Part shown: piece after piece, positions 1 through 8,589 of the stretch
Numbering within the stretch: the stretch's first letter is position 1
Layout: every line of letters begins with the position of its first letter
From: Euryarchaeota archaeon UBA128
Lineage (GTDB): Archaea > Thermoplasmatota > Poseidoniia > Poseidoniales > Poseidoniaceae
Reading direction: 5' to 3'
Length of the DNA: 14,531 bases
Assembly: GCA_002496955.1 (NCBI GenBank)
Contig: DALZ01000038.1
Coordinates: 1 to 14,531 of the forward strand
The notes under the pieces: generated by a model
The model's input: the letters and a program-made list of their open reading frames with translations, nothing else
What the model was told of the DNA's origin: nothing
The model's database searches: none
Translations under genes and position numbers: made by a program

Positions 1-2
1 TT

Positions 3-2969
3 ACATGGAACACTACTGGCTCAACTCCGGGGCCTGTGGCGGGGGGAGACTATGTATCTGCACCACTAGACGAAGCAGTGCATTTCGGAACTGACCCGAA
101 AATAACCTTCCAGGTTGCAACTGACGCCCTTACTCTAGCAGATGACATTACGCTGCTTATTCGAGGAACTCCTCTGAGTAATAATAACAATGACGGATTT
201 GTGAAACTTCATTCCTCGGAAGACCAGCAACTGAATGTCAGACCCAAGTTTGAAATATACCATACAAACATCTCCAGCCTTAATATAACCACGAGCGCAA
301 CTGGATTTAATGCAGATGACACATACACCTTCGATGTTCAAGGTATCGATATCTCAGGCACTCCATTGTCAGGAGGTCTGCCATCCGGGGTACAGATTGA
401 TTGGAGCTCTACAACGGGCACCATAACTGGAACAGGCCTCACGACAGCAACATTGTCACCAACCACTAACGGTTTGCAGACAATCAGTGCTTGTTATGGA
501 GTAATCTGTACTGACTATGTAGTTGATATCGAATCTGGAATTCCTGTGCAGTTATTTGCTTCACTAGACCAAGCATCCGATGTTAATTCTGCGACAATTA
601 CTGCAGATGAAACCATTACTGTTTCTGCATATGCCATCGACCAACATAGTAACTTAGTCACCAACGAGGTTATCTCATTCACGCCAAGCAATGGGTCAAT
701 TGCCGCCAACGGTATTTTTACCCCATATGCAGCAGGCTCGCAAACAGTAACAGTACAGTGGACTGGGGCTAGCTCAACATTGCAAGAAATACTCAATATT
801 GAGGTCCTACCAGGAGTGCCAGTGAGCGTCGTTTTATCTGGCTGTTCAGAAGTTCTCACTGCAAACACCAGTTGCGATCTATTTGGTTCTGCTTATGACC
901 AGTTCTCCAATATCGTGTGGTTTGATGATGTTACCGGCTACACACTTTCTGCTACCGACGGCGAGACAACTAAAATCATCTCTCCAACACCCCACAATCT
1001 TCCACCAAGTACTGATATCCTAATTGGGGAATACACCGGCAATTTTGTTGGACAATGGAGCATTATCCTTACTACAGACTTGGGTATAAGCGATAGTATC
1101 ACAGTCGATGTGACTCACGGAGTGTTGGAGTCCTTCGAATTATCTAGTTCATCACCAACAATTACAGCAGACGATCTACTGTTCATCAACGCAACGAGAA
1201 TCGATGTTCGAGGCAATCAGTTACAGGTCAATTTGCCAATTGAAAACTGGACCAATGTTGCTGACGGAGTGATGACCCCCGGTTTACCAGCGGCATGGTC
1301 ACCAAGTTCTCAAGGCACTAAATCAATTTCTGCAACTTACCAAGGATTAACTGACACCGTGGAGGTGTTCGTTGTTAGAGGTGTGATATATGACCTGCAG
1401 CTAATAATCGATGATGAAGTTTCGAACGGTGGCGTATTTACCATAACAGCAGATGAATCATTGACTGCGTCAATTATAGCATTAGACGCAAAAGGCAACC
1501 AGTGGTTGGTGGACGGTGACTGGACATATTACCATCCAGATTTTGCGAATGAATCGATATTGAGTAGTAATTATTCTCAGGAAATTACGTTTACTCCGAT
1601 TCTATCATCAACAACGCCCTATGCTATCTCTGTAGACCACCAAGAGGGTGAGATAATCAAATCAGCCAGTTTCGTGGTTTATGTCTCGGTTGGTGACATC
1701 GAAAATTTCTTGGTTACGGCTGTAGAAAGTAACGGAATCTCCTATGACGATGTAGATGAATTTGACATCACTGCTGATGATTTCATTGAGTTTGCAATTT
1801 CTACCAGTGATGCTGACCTCAATCCAATCACTAACCCACAAGTCACATGGTTACTGGAGGATAAAAATACTGATGTTGTTGAAGACATAACTGATGAATT
1901 ATTGGACAATGCCTTTGTTTGGCAAGCCGTAAATGTAGGAGAATTTGAGATAACGGCATACTTAGTCAACAATCGCGGTTTCAATTTAACCTCAGACTTT
2001 GTGATAAACATTGGTCACGGGGTGCCAATAATGCTTGGTTTACAGCAGTCAGTCACCACTCAGGATGCTGGTAATTTTGTTGATTTGCAAGTTACTGGAA
2101 CGGATGCAGACGGCAATACCTTCCCGCAACAAGTTGTATGGTTGGAGAACAATGGGCCGGCATACAATACTAACGCTACAGATACAGAGGGCATTTACCA
2201 GTTTAACGGACGCTCTGCGGGCAACTATACTTTGACGGCAGAATACCTTACACTGTCTTCGTCGGTAAATGTCGAGGTTTTCTCGTTAAGCGTCGTGAAA
2301 AATATCAAGAGTAACATTAGTGCGATAGAGTTGGAGCAACTAGAATCAATAACGGTGACCATAGAAGCCTATGATGAATATTGGAACAGAATATTAGTTC
2401 CTGATTCCGCTCGAATTGATACCACCGATCGAGGCGATGTAAGCTACCTCGGCAATGGTGTCTGGGAGTTAGAGACTTTGGACGAGGGTGAACACTCTGC
2501 GACAATTGTTATCGGTTCTATAACTGAGACATTCACTTATGAAGTGGAAGGAAATATCGCTGGCTTCTTTGCTGCCGGTGGTCCATTGTATTATGTCGGC
2601 GCAGGATTAATTGGTATCATAGCGGTAGGATTGCTTGTGTTTTTAGTCCGCCTAGTTCGCAGCGATGAGGATTATTATGAGGATGAGGATGAGGATTACT
2701 ACGAGGATTCTTCCAGTGCATCATCAGTTTCCAAGGACTTTTCTCAGCCAAGAATTAGTCAGGCCCCAACCATTGCTACCCCGCAACCTGAACAGTCACA
2801 AACCGAATCTGAGTCTGAAACGGAAACGGTTGAGCAAAATGATGAGGATACTAGTTGGATGGCAGACTATCGTGTTGAAGAAGACGGGACAGAATGGGGA
2901 CAGACAGAAGACGGCGACTGGTATTATCGAGAGGCTGGAGCGGACGAATGGATTGAATGGACTGAGTGA
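3..2969 (+). CDS. Large Ig-like-repeat cell-surface protein, 5' truncated by window
   Basis: The reading frame is open from base 3 with no stop, so the GTG at 36 is only an internal codon and the true start lies outside the window. The visible part is 988 residues. It holds eight tandem beta-rich domains resembling bacterial Ig-like/invasin-type repeats. Each carries a D-x-x-x-N type motif (for example DVRGN, DAKGN, DADGN) and many are preceded by ITADE/ITADD. One transmembrane helix lies at about 2590-2650, followed by Arg and then a D/E/Y-rich stretch (about 2662-2711), a Ser/Gln/Glu linker, and a Trp/Tyr-rich C-terminus (WGQTEDGDWYY, then DEWIEW). The likely role is an envelope protein or adhesin anchored at its C-terminus with the repeats outside. 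It leads directly into a similarly built gene. No enzymatic domain is seen. The exact family is uncertain; the architecture is clear. Confidence 0.85.
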   Translation, partial: TWNTTGSTPGPVAGGDYVSAPLDEAVHFGTDPKITFQVATDALTLADDITLLIRGTPLSNNNNDGFVKLHSSEDQQLNVRPKFEIYHTNISSLNITTSATGFNADDTYTFDVQGIDISGTPLSGGLPSGVQIDWSSTTGTITGTGLTTATLSPTTNGLQTISACYGVICTDYVVDIESGIPVQLFASLDQASDVNSATITADETITVSAYAIDQHSNLVTNEVISFTPSNGSIAANGIFTPYAAGSQTVTVQWTGASSTLQEILNIEVLPGVPVSVVLSGCSEVLTANTSCDLFGSAYDQFSNIVWFDDVTGYTLSATDGETTKIISPTPHNLPPSTDILIGEYTGNFVGQWSIILTTDLGISDSITVDVTHGVLESFELSSSSPTITADDLLFINATRIDVRGNQLQVNLPIENWTNVADGVMTPGLPAAWSPSSQGTKSISATYQGLTDTVEVFVVRGVIYDLQLIIDDEVSNGGVFTITADESLTASIIALDAKGNQWLVDGDWTYYHPDFANESILSSNYSQEITFTPILSSTTPYAISVDHQEGEIIKSASFVVYVSVGDIENFLVTAVESNGISYDDVDEFDITADDFIEFAISTSDADLNPITNPQVTWLLEDKNTDVVEDITDELLDNAFVWQAVNVGEFEITAYLVNNRGFNLTSDFVINIGHGVPIMLGLQQSVTTQDAGNFVDLQVTGTDADGNTFPQQVVWLENNGPAYNTNATDTEGIYQFNGRSAGNYTLTAEYLTLSSSVNVEVFSLSVVKNIKSNISAIELEQLESITVTIEAYDEYWNRILVPDSARIDTTDRGDVSYLGNGVWELETLDEGEHSATIVIGSITETFTYEVEGNIAGFFAAGGPLYYVGAGLIGIIAVGLLVFLVRLVRSDEDYYEDEDEDYYEDSSSASSVSKDFSQPRISQAPTIATPQPEQSQTESESETETVEQNDEDTSWMADYRVEEDGTEWGQTEDGDWYYREAGADEWIEWTE
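348..2387 (+). repeat. Eight Ig-like protein repeats within the first surface protein
   Basis: The marker aspartates of the D-x-x-x-N-like motif (DISGT, DQHSN, DQFSN, DVRGN, DAKGN, DADLN, DADGN, DEYWN) are encoded at 348, 639, 897, 1203, 1485, 1809, 2103 and 2373. They are 86-108 residues apart. Repeats are joined by short segments containing G-V/I/D-P/L, such as SGIPV, PGVPV, HGVLE and HGVPI. The DNA copies are strongly diverged, so this is a protein-level repeat and not a recent DNA duplication. Confidence 0.7.
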
Positions 2970-2983
2970 ATGGTTGTGATCTA

Positions 2984-5635
2984 ATGCTGAAGAGAATCCT
3001 TCCACTGTGGATAATTTTGCTCATGATGATGAGTACTATCCCGACTGATTCAGACAGACCATGGCTTGGGGAAGAATTTGATGAGCCAATGAACAGTGGG
3101 GCTGCAGTTAGAATTCAAATCACCGCTCCAACCTTTGTTATGAGTGCGGACGAGGTGGTAACCTTTTCTGCACAAATCTATGACGCAGTAAACAGCGAGG
3201 TTGCTGGGGATATAATTTGGTCCTCCACGAACGGAACGATAACTGATGAGGGCACATTTTACCCGTGGAATTCAGGGGTTATCACTATTCAGGCCCGCTA
3301 CACAAACCTGACTGATGAGTTTAATATCACTGTTAACCCAGGAATCGGTCAATCATTGGAGATTTCATTTAGCACCGGCCAAGTACTGCAAAATAACATC
3401 CTAACAGCCAATCTGCTTGACGCCAGAGGCAACCCAAATCCAACAGATCAGGCTGCTTGGAGTATAGATGGGGTATACTTCGGTCAAGGTAATCCGGTGT
3501 GGATTCCTTTGGATACTGGTGTGTATCAATTAACTGCCCGGCTCTATCAAATGGAAGCCACTAAAACAGTGGAGGTTGCAGCAGGCTCTCCATACGAATT
3601 TGTATTTTCTGATGATATATTGGTTCGTAGTGGCTCAACACTGCAACTATTGCCGACTTTGGTAGATGCTAACGGCTATGCGATGGATGCAGCCCTCGGT
3701 GGCAGTCAGTTGTGGTTTGTTGAAAATGGCAGCATCAACAACACCGGATATTACTATGCAACTAATCCGGGAACTTGGAATGTAACGGTTTCAGCCGGAC
3801 CGGTGTCCGGTACCGGCTCAATCAGAGTTGTGCCAGCCGATGCTCAATCATCGACACTGGCAATAATACCTAGTTCGCAAATATATGTTGCCGGTGAAGT
3901 TTACGAAGTCGCCGCCTATCGAACTGACACCCTAGGTTACTCTGGTCTTGTAACGCCGCCAATAACTAATTTTACGGTTAGTTCGGGAACGCTGAGTCAA
4001 GATAATGGGCGAGTATACTGGACACCAATGACAGCGGGAACCCACACCATAACAGTCGATGATTCAGGAATAATTTCCTCAGTTTCAGTCAGCGTTCATC
4101 ACGGGCTAGCGATTGATACAAGAATTGTCGTGAGTCCAAACAACCTTGCAGTCGGCCAACAATCTACAGTGGTTGTTCAAGCATACGATCTTGCTGGCAA
4201 TACATGGAATGTTAATGGTACAGTTGAAGCACTTCTAGGAAACGAATCGGCATTGGTCAAAATTGGCGATTACTATACTTTAACACCTGACTCTACAGGC
4301 GCTTATGCGGTAAAATCCAACTGGTTCGATAATGAGTCTGGGATAATGTTCGAGTCACAGTTAATTTCACAAGTAGGATTTGGCAACTTAGCGAAAATTG
4401 AATTAAACGGTCAGGGCCAAAAGATTCCAATCGACCAACCATTTGACCTCAATCCACGATTTTTTGATTCATATGGCAATGAACTTGGAGAGATATTAGT
4501 AAATTGGACCATCGATGGCCAAGATGAAACTTTAGCGATGTCATTATTGGACTATAATTGGATTCCGACCAGCATTGGTAGTCATGAGATACAAGCTAAC
4601 GCAGCAGGCGTCTTTTCGGTTGTTTCACTAACCGTCTCTGCTGGAGATGCTCGACAGATAATTACCGATTACGATTCAGGCTTTACGGTGGAATCTGGAG
4701 TTGAATCGGATATTTACATCGAGATATCCGATTCGCGCGGCAATTTGGCACCCGCAGAAATGGTAACAACTAACCTTAATTCATCAGTCGGAGAGTTCGT
4801 CCCATCAATTGCCGGCCGAGGCTATTGGACTTTCACTGGTAATGTCTCAGGTCAATACGACCTAATCATCTATCAGGACGATGCATCTCATACAATCCAA
4901 TTAGTTGTGAAACCTGGTCAACCAGTGCAACTCTTTGGGGAGATTGAAAGTCAAAATTACAAGCAAGGAGATATTGCGCTGCTCAGAGTTTATGGCGTCG
5001 ACATAAACAATAACAAAGTCTCTGTTGAGCCAGACAATACAACAATTCGGTGCTCTTCAGGCTCGGATAAACACATCACATCTGATACTTGGGAGTTAGA
5101 TATCACAAAATCGGGTCTCGATAGGTCTTGCAGTATTACTTGGAATGGGTTAGTGACTCAGGCTTTCTTTGATGTCGAATCAGTGTTACTTGGCGGTGCA
5201 ATAGGTTCGACAAATACCGCAATGACTGTTGCAGCAGTATTACTTGGCCTAATTCTTGCAACTATGGTGGTTTTGGTTCGTCGAGCAAGTTATGAGCCCG
5301 AAGAAAGTGATTGGTATGAAGATGAAGAATTCGACGAGGATGATTACTATGACGATGAAATTGAGGAGGATAGCGAGGTTAACATGGTCGATCATCAACC
5401 AGAAATTCAAGCGGCTCAGAACTCTGCTATGTCACCTGACTTGACCGAGAATAACCCGACGCCGAGCCTCAGTGCCGAAGAAATAACCAGACTATCTATT
5501 GAAGCAGGGCGATTAGGCGTGATGCAGGCAGTTGATTCGAGATTACAAGGCTCTAGCGGCTGGTATGTTGATGTCAGCGGCGAGATACAGTATTGGAACG
5601 TTGCAACGGACGGTTCATGGAACAGAGTAGCGTGA
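2984..5635 (+). CDS. Ig-like-repeat cell-surface protein with C-terminal membrane anchor
   Basis: The protein has 883 residues from the ATG at 2984. A GTG at 2966, overlapping the previous stop as GTGA, is an in-frame alternative that adds six residues. I prefer the ATG because MLKR followed by a hydrophobic core (LPLWIILLMMM) makes a standard signal peptide, and GTGATC just upstream fits the archaeal anti-Shine-Dalgarno. Eight Ig-like repeats of 79-93 residues follow. A single membrane helix is encoded at about 5200-5280, then two Arg, then an acidic D/E/Y tail (about 5296-5380), a linker, and a Trp/Tyr-rich end (GWYVDVSGEIQYW, then SWNRV). The layout matches the upstream protein, so the two are probably paralogs made together and displayed on the cell surface. 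The ligand or lattice role is unknown. Confidence 0.85.
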   Translation: MLKRILPLWIILLMMMSTIPTDSDRPWLGEEFDEPMNSGAAVRIQITAPTFVMSADEVVTFSAQIYDAVNSEVAGDIIWSSTNGTITDEGTFYPWNSGVITIQARYTNLTDEFNITVNPGIGQSLEISFSTGQVLQNNILTANLLDARGNPNPTDQAAWSIDGVYFGQGNPVWIPLDTGVYQLTARLYQMEATKTVEVAAGSPYEFVFSDDILVRSGSTLQLLPTLVDANGYAMDAALGGSQLWFVENGSINNTGYYYATNPGTWNVTVSAGPVSGTGSIRVVPADAQSSTLAIIPSSQIYVAGEVYEVAAYRTDTLGYSGLVTPPITNFTVSSGTLSQDNGRVYWTPMTAGTHTITVDDSGIISSVSVSVHHGLAIDTRIVVSPNNLAVGQQSTVVVQAYDLAGNTWNVNGTVEALLGNESALVKIGDYYTLTPDSTGAYAVKSNWFDNESGIMFESQLISQVGFGNLAKIELNGQGQKIPIDQPFDLNPRFFDSYGNELGEILVNWTIDGQDETLAMSLLDYNWIPTSIGSHEIQANAAGVFSVVSLTVSAGDARQIITDYDSGFTVESGVESDIYIEISDSRGNLAPAEMVTTNLNSSVGEFVPSIAGRGYWTFTGNVSGQYDLIIYQDDASHTIQLVVKPGQPVQLFGEIESQNYKQGDIALLRVYGVDINNNKVSVEPDNTTIRCSSGSDKHITSDTWELDITKSGLDRSCSITWNGLVTQAFFDVESVLLGGAIGSTNTAMTVAAVLLGLILATMVVLVRRASYEPEESDWYEDEEFDEDDYYDDEIEEDSEVNMVDHQPEIQAAQNSAMSPDLTENNPTPSLSAEEITRLSIEAGRLGVMQAVDSRLQGSSGWYVDVSGEIQYWNVATDGSWNRVA
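3182..5014 (+). repeat. Eight Ig-like protein repeats within the second surface protein
   Basis: The marker aspartates (DAVNS, DARGN, DANGY, DTLGY, DLAGN, DSYGN, DSRGN, DINNN) are encoded at 3182, 3419, 3665, 3926, 4187, 4466, 4730 and 5000, giving a period of 79-93 residues. The spacing is more regular than in the neighbouring protein, but the number of repeats is the same. As there, the repeats are diverged at DNA level. Confidence 0.7.
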
Positions 5636-5637
5636 GC

Positions 5638-5662
5638 CTTGCCGAGACAAGCAACGATTTTT
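5638..5662 (+). terminator. Possible terminator of the surface-protein operon
   Basis: Three bases after the stop at 5635, a weak stem (CTTG 5638-5641 with CAAG 5648-5651) is followed by TTTTT at 5658-5662. Archaeal termination depends mainly on T-runs, so the T-run is the stronger part. CGATT-TTT-AATCG also forms a small hairpin at 5655-5667. The site lies in the 25-base gap between two convergent genes, where a terminator is expected. Confidence 0.4.
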
Positions 5663-7067
5663 AATCGCTTTCTTGGTTAGCATGGTAGTTTTTTTCACCA
5701 TATATCTTGTAACTCGAGAATCCTAGGACTATTGCAGCAACTGCCCCGATAACTGCTTTGATACCCATTAACGCCACCAAGGTCCCTCCGGCGATGATAC
5801 CGAAAATTTGGACATATGGATATAGCGGTGATTGGTAAGTAGGCTGATACCAGTCGTGTTTTGGGTCTTCTCGTCGAAGGACCATGACGCACGCGTTCAA
5901 TGCCACAATTACCATTATTTGGAATCCTGATGCTAGTTTGGCAACATCTTTTACTGGAAGTGTTAGAATACAAACTGCCATGGCCACCCCTGTTAATATT
6001 ATTGACCAGTGAGGGGTGCCAAATTTTTCGTTCGTTTCACTCAGATTGCTGGGCAGCAAACAATCTTTGGCCATGGCAAACAAGAATCTAGAAGCGGCGA
6101 GCAGGCCAGATAGAGCTCCTGAAATCATCGTCAAAAACGCAAGGAATGCCATGGCAATGCCTATTTTGGTCGCTGCAACAGCGTCGACAAAAGCAAAGAT
6201 TGGGTCTTCTCTCGGCGAGCCATTTGCATCTAGCCACCATTCTCCTTCAATAGCTCCCATCATGATAAATGTGACAATAACATATAGTAGGGTAATGAGT
6301 AGTAGGGAAATCAACATCCCTTGCGGGAGATTTTTTTCCGGATCTTTAACCTCACCACCTAAGGCGCCAGCCTTGTAGATGCCAGCATATGCAACAAATA
6401 CCAGAGCAGCAGCCTCAGCGACCAAAATTGGGTCACTTGTCGACATATCTATTGCTCCATCCATCGGGCGAGAAAAGTCGAAACTTGATTCGAATAATTG
6501 CATGGCACAAATAATGAGAACAAGGAGAGTTGTAAGGGCTAGAATTGGCGTTTGGAACGCCTTTACTTTCTTTATTCCAAGAATGTTGAGAATCGTGATC
6601 AACAACAGTGCTGACATTATTACAAAGGTAGAATTTGTTGTAATATCGAAATAATTTGTTACCGCATACATGTAGGCAGAGAAACCGATTAGAGCAAAGG
6701 CTGACTTAAGTAGGAAAGATGCCCATAATCCCAGACCGCTTATTGTTCCAATTAACGGTCCGTATGAGCGTTCAAGGTAAACATAGGCACCACCGTTGAC
6801 GGGCATTGCCGAGGCCAACTCTGATTTGGATAATGCTCCGGGCAAAAAGACAATTCCAGCAAGCAGAAACGCCAGCCAGATACCTGGTCCCATGACAGCA
6901 GCAGCAAATGAAGGTAAAACGAACAATCCTGAGCCGATGCTTGCGGCTACCGTGACAATAATTACCCCAACCAAGGAAAGTGAGCGCTTGATGGTGGTTT
7001 TGACGCCGTCGACAACACCAGTAATGTCGCCTTTTAGCAACTTTCCAGTTGTAGTTTTGATGTCCAT
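5661..7067 (-). CDS. APC-family amino-acid permease
   Basis: This is a 468-residue integral membrane protein with about 12 hydrophobic helices, a normal length for the amino acid-polyamine-organocation (APC) family. The helix-1 substrate motif is SIGSGLFVLP (43-52). The conserved family region around residues 227-251 reads YAGIYKAGALGGEV followed by KDPEKNLPQG, and SRFLFAMAKDCLLP (326-339) is also typical. The start at 7067 is chosen because GAGG (7075-7078) sits 7 bases before the ATG; an upstream in-frame start at 7115 would add 16 non-conserved residues. It lies 128 bases after the dioxygenase/deaminase fusion gene on the same strand, so it may import the substrate of that pathway, but APC members also move ordinary amino acids. 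The specific substrate cannot be read from the sequence. Confidence 0.85.
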   Translation of the reverse strand: MDIKTTTGKLLKGDITGVVDGVKTTIKRSLSLVGVIIVTVAASIGSGLFVLPSFAAAVMGPGIWLAFLLAGIVFLPGALSKSELASAMPVNGGAYVYLERSYGPLIGTISGLGLWASFLLKSAFALIGFSAYMYAVTNYFDITTNSTFVIMSALLLITILNILGIKKVKAFQTPILALTTLLVLIICAMQLFESSFDFSRPMDGAIDMSTSDPILVAEAAALVFVAYAGIYKAGALGGEVKDPEKNLPQGMLISLLLITLLYVIVTFIMMGAIEGEWWLDANGSPREDPIFAFVDAVAATKIGIAMAFLAFLTMISGALSGLLAASRFLFAMAKDCLLPSNLSETNEKFGTPHWSIILTGVAMAVCILTLPVKDVAKLASGFQIMVIVALNACVMVLRREDPKHDWYQPTYQSPLYPYVQIFGIIAGGTLVALMGIKAVIGAVAAIVLGFSSYKIYGEKNYHANQESD

Positions 7068-7158
7068 TATTATGCCTCGCTTATTCTGATAATCGCCGAA
7101 TATCGTTCGTAACACCTTGATTGACTACCGGTATTAACCGAAAGTAGTTATTGATTAC

Positions 7159-7166
7159 TAAATAAA
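7159..7166 (-). promoter_or_regulatory. TATA-like element upstream of the permease
   Basis: TTTATTTA on the minus strand lies in the 128-base gap (7068-7195) before the permease. Initiation about 25 bases downstream would leave a leader of roughly 65-70 bases, which agrees with this gene having a Shine-Dalgarno site. The same gap holds a small inverted repeat, CGGT-ATTA-ACCG, at 7129-7140. It could be an operator but has only 4-bp arms. AT-rich DNA gives such matches by chance. Confidence 0.25.
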
Positions 7167-7195
7167 TTGTAGTATTTTATCCGTATTCCGGTAAT

Positions 7196-8587
7196 TCAGA
7201 TACCAGCGATAACTTTCATTTCAACAGCAATAGGTGTTGGAAGGGCTCTAATTGCAAGCGTAGTTCTAGTAGGCCCTACTTTGCCCAAAGTTTCAGCCCA
7301 GACTTCGTTATAGCCTTGAAAATCACGGTCCATATCGACGAGGAATGACGTGACATCAAGCACTTTATCAATTGACGAACCAGCTTCTTCCAAGATTCTT
7401 GCGATGTTTTCCACAACAGCACGAGTTTGTGCTTTGATATCGTAATCCAATTTATTCCCTTCAGCGTCTTGAATTGGCCCGCCCGGTATCGTATTGGTAT
7501 CTGGTTGTCTCGGACCAACACCAGAGAGATAAATCAAATCGCCGACCCGCCTGGCGTGAGGGTATGCACCAACTGGTTTTGGTGCTGACTCAGTATTTAC
7601 TGAGCCCTTAGCTTCCGTCGGCTCCCATAATTTGGGTCCTGAGTTAGTTTTGGATGTCTCAGTATTCTTGGTTGCTGCATCGAGTACGCCCCTTTCTCCG
7701 GCAAACACCTCAACCTCGTCTTCATCATACTCTTTATCACCAAATCCAGACGAGGTTGGATTTAAGTTAACGACTGCACACCCTGCCCCATTAATCGCTT
7801 CATACGATAACACATTGCCAGTTAGGTCGTTACGGTTGTCATTGATTGCCGAAAGCCACCACATTGGCTTGAAATTGACGACTTTTTGGACTCTTATTTG
7901 TTGTTGGATTGTTCTCGATAATTGACTCACATCCTCCAGTCGCCCTTGGCCTAAGAATTCCAATATCTTTCTATTCCATTCGTCATCTTTCAGTGAGTGT
8001 ATGCGATCGTCTTTGGCATCAATGTGTTCGGTGAACATACGGTTTGACAACGACATCGCAGTTATTGCTACCGCTTTTCGTCCTGTCTTGTGGACCAAAT
8101 CTTTGCACGCCTTGGCCAAGACAGTCGTCTCGCTTCTATCGGCATAAACATTTGACGATACAATAACTGCTGGTATTTTGTTGTCCGGGTTCAATAGTGT
8201 TAAGGCAACAACTGAACCAACATCAATAGGAAATCCATGGTAATTTACGCAACGGCTTTGCAGTCCTCGAGCATGATTCTCTTTATTCCACTGCTTTGCA
8301 AATTCTGCATCGATGTTGAATGAATAGTGTATTGAACCCAAGTCATGGAAATCGTGATCGACCATTACCCACTCTGGGTTTGGGTCTGAAATTATCTGAT
8401 GACCGATTATGCTGGGCCAGGTTGTAGAATAAATAATCAGTAGATCGGCTTCTTTGTCTTTGATTATTTGCGCAGCATCGTCATATGCTTTCCTTAGGTT
8501 TTGCCAACCCTGATTTTGTTGTGGAGCCAGGACAGTGTGGGGGTGGACTGGGACGATAAATGACTCAATAATCTCGCCACCGGCCAT
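7196..8587 (-). CDS. amnA-amnD: Fusion: 2-aminophenol 1,6-dioxygenase alpha subunit + 2-aminomuconate deaminase (RidA family)
   Basis: The protein has 463 residues in two parts. Residues about 5-275 match the LigB-superfamily alpha subunit of 2-aminophenol 1,6-dioxygenase, including VNYHGFPIDVGS (114-125). The second iron-ligand motif SPHW of catalytic subunits is STTW here (54-57), so this half should be structural. After an acidic, low-complexity linker (about 278-333), residues 334-463 form a RidA/YjgF domain of the 2-aminomuconate deaminase type: APKPVGAYPHARRVGD (335-350), GVGPRQ (356-361), and Arg441 in PTRTT with Glu456, the positions of the RidA carboxylate-binding Arg and C-terminal Glu. 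The deaminase would turn 2-aminomuconate into 4-oxalocrotonate and ammonia. The start at 8587 has GGTG 5 bases upstream and follows the beta-subunit stop by 2 bases; a start at 8620 would overlap that gene and add 11 non-conserved residues. In characterised operons these are separate genes. Confidence 0.85.
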   Translation of the reverse strand: MAGGEIIESFIVPVHPHTVLAPQQNQGWQNLRKAYDDAAQIIKDKEADLLIIYSTTWPSIIGHQIISDPNPEWVMVDHDFHDLGSIHYSFNIDAEFAKQWNKENHARGLQSRCVNYHGFPIDVGSVVALTLLNPDNKIPAVIVSSNVYADRSETTVLAKACKDLVHKTGRKAVAITAMSLSNRMFTEHIDAKDDRIHSLKDDEWNRKILEFLGQGRLEDVSQLSRTIQQQIRVQKVVNFKPMWWLSAINDNRNDLTGNVLSYEAINGAGCAVVNLNPTSSGFGDKEYDEDEVEVFAGERGVLDAATKNTETSKTNSGPKLWEPTEAKGSVNTESAPKPVGAYPHARRVGDLIYLSGVGPRQPDTNTIPGGPIQDAEGNKLDYDIKAQTRAVVENIARILEEAGSSIDKVLDVTSFLVDMDRDFQGYNEVWAETLGKVGPTRTTLAIRALPTPIAVEMKVIAGI

Positions 8588-8589
8588 GC

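Noticed and set aside
2668..2697. GAGGAT-type short DNA repeats
   Set aside because: They follow from the Asp/Glu/Tyr codon run of the surface-protein tail and need no separate explanation.
2665..2979. A 104-residue + strand frame overlapping the tail of the first surface protein
   Set aside because: It is an alternative frame of the repetitive Asp/Glu/Tyr codons and has an Arg/Met/Thr-rich, low-complexity translation. The real frame gives a coherent membrane helix and tail.
6016..7089. Several + strand open frames opposite the permease
   Set aside because: Their translations lack a coherent pattern and they are antisense to a clearly conserved membrane protein.
7128..7195. Repeated CCGGTA-type words and a small palindrome before the permease
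   Set aside because: Arms are only 4 bp and the copies differ. This is too little to claim an operator beyond the weak note given with the promoter.
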